From the NCBI RefSeq assembly GCF_902686445.1, contig NC_062220.1, positions 111,462,643 through 111,526,642 of the forward strand: a stretch of 64,000 bases of DNA. Reading direction: 5' to 3'. Shown piece after piece: positions 62,108-64,000 of the stretch. A program made the position numbers and the translations under genes. Each line of letters starts with the position of its first letter. Within the stretch, counting starts at the first letter, position 1. The notes under the pieces are model-generated. The model was not told where the DNA came from, did no database searches, and saw nothing but the letters and a program-made list of their open reading frames with translations. The DNA comes from Sciurus carolinensis (Eukaryota > Chordata > Mammalia > Rodentia > Sciuridae).

Positions 62108-64000
62108 TCAACTCTTGAGTCCTAACCTCTATTCACATGTGCCCCGCTTCTATTTTCTCACCAGAGGACTGAAGTGGTGGGTGGATGGCTTTGGACGGTC
62201 TATGTTCTCAGATTCCAGGCTGCAGCACTGAATGGAGCAGGCTTCTGCAGCAGGTATTGGTACCATACTCAATTCTGTCCACCAAAGAGTGACAGGTTGT
62301 TGTGCCTTGACTTGCAGTGCCTCAGGCCCACTACACATGCATGGCAGATTCCATGCAGTCATGGGCAGTGCTTGCTGCTCGTGTTCCTGCCCACTGAGGC
62401 CCACTCCAATGATTCACTGCTCCACTACCACTTCTCGGCAGGAACTACTGGCTGGCTGTAAGACTTGGCAGCTGGAGAACAATGTCGGTGTGATTGTTAC
62501 CTCCATACTCAGGCAACACAGGGGTCAAGTTCAAGAGTGGTGGCCATCTTTTAGAGGTCCAAATCCTGATGAAATCTAATTTAGGAACTCAATAAGAAAT
62601 CTCTCCATCTAAGTATGCCATTTCACAAGTAACTCCAAGGAATGCACTAAGTAAGAAAATATAGGAAGTGAAAAATAATTTCAATAAAGAGATAGAAATT
62701 CTGAAAAAAAAGAATACTAAAAGAAATCCTAGAAATAAAAGATTCAATAAATCAAAAAAAAAAAAAAAAGTTGAAAGCCTCACCAACAGATTTGACTACA
62801 TAAAAGTTAAATTCTCAGGACTGGATGAAAAAATATGTAATATTTAAAATAAAGATGACAATGAAGAAAATATGTTAAGAGACCATGGCCAGAATTATCA
62901 GGAAATCTGGGACAGCATTAAGATATCAAACCTAAAATTGATCAGCATAGAAGAAATTGCTGAGATATGAAATAGGAATGTACAATATGTTTGGTGAAAT
63001 AATATCAGAAAAATTTCCAAACATTAGGGATGAGATGGAAACTCAAATATAAAGTTATTTAAAAACACAAATAGATAATATCAAAAAAGATTATCTCCAA
63101 GATGCATTGTAATAAATGCCTAATATACAGAACAAGGACAGAATTTTAAAGTAACAAAAGAAAAATGGAAGATCACATTTAGAGATAAGACATTTAGATT
63201 TCCTTATGTTTTCTCAGCCAGGATCCCAAAGGCCAGGAAGAATTATAATAATATATACTAAACCCTAAAAGAAAATGGGTGTCAGCCAAAATTGTTATAT
63301 CTAGCAAAATTATTCTTAAGAATTGAAGCTGAAATTTAAAAATCCTATAATAAACAGAAACCAAAAGAATTCATAAACTAAGTCTACATTACTAAACTAC
63401 TGAACAAAATATTTCATTCAGAAGAAATGAAAAATAAATGTCAGAGTCAATGTATGGATGAATCTCAATAGAAGAATAGTCAATTAAAGGAGAATCAAAT
63501 CTGAATTAAGCATTAGAGATAAATCAAAATAGTAGAAAATAAAAATTATCTCTTAAAATAACACTGACTGCAAATCATCTATCCTCTCCAATCAAGAGAC
63601 TTAGATTGGCAGAATGAACTAAAGAAGAAGACACAACTACATGTTGCTTAGAAGAGATTCATCCTATAAGCAAAAGCATCCACTGACTGAAGCTGAAAAG
63701 ATGGAAAAAGATAAATAATGCAAATTGAGATTGAAAATAAGCAAGAGTAGCTACTCTCACATATGACAAAGTAGACATCATGCCAAAATTAACCAAAGAG
63801 ATAAAAAAGTTCACTTAATATTGGTAAGAGAATCATCCAACAACAGCATATAATGATTTTATTCATGCCCCAAATATCAGTGCACTTAAATACATAAGAC
63901 AAACATTACTCAATATAAAAATCAAATCAATTCTAATACAATAACATCGATAATTTCAAAAAATTTCATCATTATGTAGTCATCAGATATTAAGTAAACA

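Larger units (their letters stand above)
61682..62161 (-). mobile_element. Solo ERV LTR (antisense) with four spaced CCAAT boxes in U3
   Basis: The borders are TGATCTGG on the left and TTTTCTCA on the right. They are flanked by identical 6-base cagagg at 61676-61681 and 62162-62167, a length typical of some ERV classes. On the minus strand, U3 carries four CCAAT boxes. The plus-strand attgg motifs lie at 61961, 62010, 62056 and 62103, 46-49 bases apart, and three of them head diverged repeats that share a 'ttaggttttgaaaa'-like block. A TTTAAA-like element near 61885 and AATAAA (reverse of 61846-61851) follow in promoter-R-U5 order. No internal genes adjoin it. The exact last base at the right border is uncertain by one. 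Confidence 0.75.
60206..64000 (+). mobile_element. 5' portion of an L1 (sense), interrupted by an ERV LTR
   Basis: It begins at 'ggaagatggtgagatggtgg', the kind of start seen at L1 5' ends. A relatively GC-rich, non-coding 5' region follows (60206-62590). From 62590 the A-rich sense sequence matches old-type L1 in order: a block near 62740-62790, 'aaatttccaaacattaggga' near 63010, 'gatgcattgtaataaatgcc' near 63100, 'aaatgggtgtcagccaaaat' near 63273 and 'gagtagctactctcacatat' near 63745. It runs off the right edge. Frames are broken. Identification of the 60206-62590 part as L1 5' UTR is less certain than that of the part after 62590. Confidence 0.6.

Noticed and set aside
62150..62579. Overlapping 84-115 codon frames on both strands
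   Set aside because: Open frames overlap in three registers in GC-richer DNA next to an LTR, with no recognisable domain and no splice or promoter context.

Overview
This window looks like gene-poor nuclear DNA from a squirrel-family rodent (Sciuridae: ground squirrel, marmot or relative). The placement rests on two repeat types. One is the tRNA-Ala-derived ID SINEs, including the form with a long AT-rich 3' tail at 4364-4510. The other is two composite B1-plus-ID SINEs (46590-46843 and 59161-59355). The DNA is AT-rich, and I found no intact host protein-coding gene, no convincing exon chain and no functional RNA gene. Every reading frame with recognisable protein similarity belongs to a decayed transposable element or to one processed pseudogene. 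All repeat-family names are from memory of consensus sequences, without a database search, so subfamily names are deliberately loose.

Layout. 1-1150: antisense LINE-1 (L1) ORF2 pieces. 1700-5140: old L1 in both orientations, with an ID SINE inserted at 4364. 5140-9080: mostly unrecognised sequence with one possible MIR. 9082-16560: an LTR graveyard with four LTR copies, an ERV envelope (env) remnant at 10640-11358, and old L1 ORF2 and 3' UTR pieces. 16560-31000: mostly unrecognised AT-rich DNA with a 5'-truncated L1 (18046-18753), two SINEs, one antisense LTR, an L2 tail and possible ERV internal sequence. 31000-34570: old antisense L1 and a short sense piece. 38100-39618: a 5'-truncated alpha-tubulin processed pseudogene. 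39830-42780: an L1 ORF2 fossil containing a large GA/GGAA microsatellite. 45055-45425: a possible retrocopied 3' UTR. 45792-54110: an LTR, old antisense L1, then a long antisense L1 interrupted by an LTR and by another L1 fragment. 57071-59750: an LTR, an ID SINE and an L1 containing a B1-ID SINE. 60206-64000: the 5' part of a sense-strand L1, interrupted by an ERV LTR whose U3 holds a regularly spaced series of CCAAT boxes.

Nothing works as a gene pathway here. The window records layered retrotransposition: old L1 and L2/MIR, then an MaLR-like LTR family (six clear solo copies plus two divergent relatives), younger L1 copies, and ID/B1-ID SINEs. Target-site duplications and nesting give a partial order of events. 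The items most worth a second look are the ERV LTR at 61682-62161, the env transmembrane-subunit remnant at 10640-11358, and the L1-in-L1 replacement near 52295-52825. I did not find a new multi-gene biological system.
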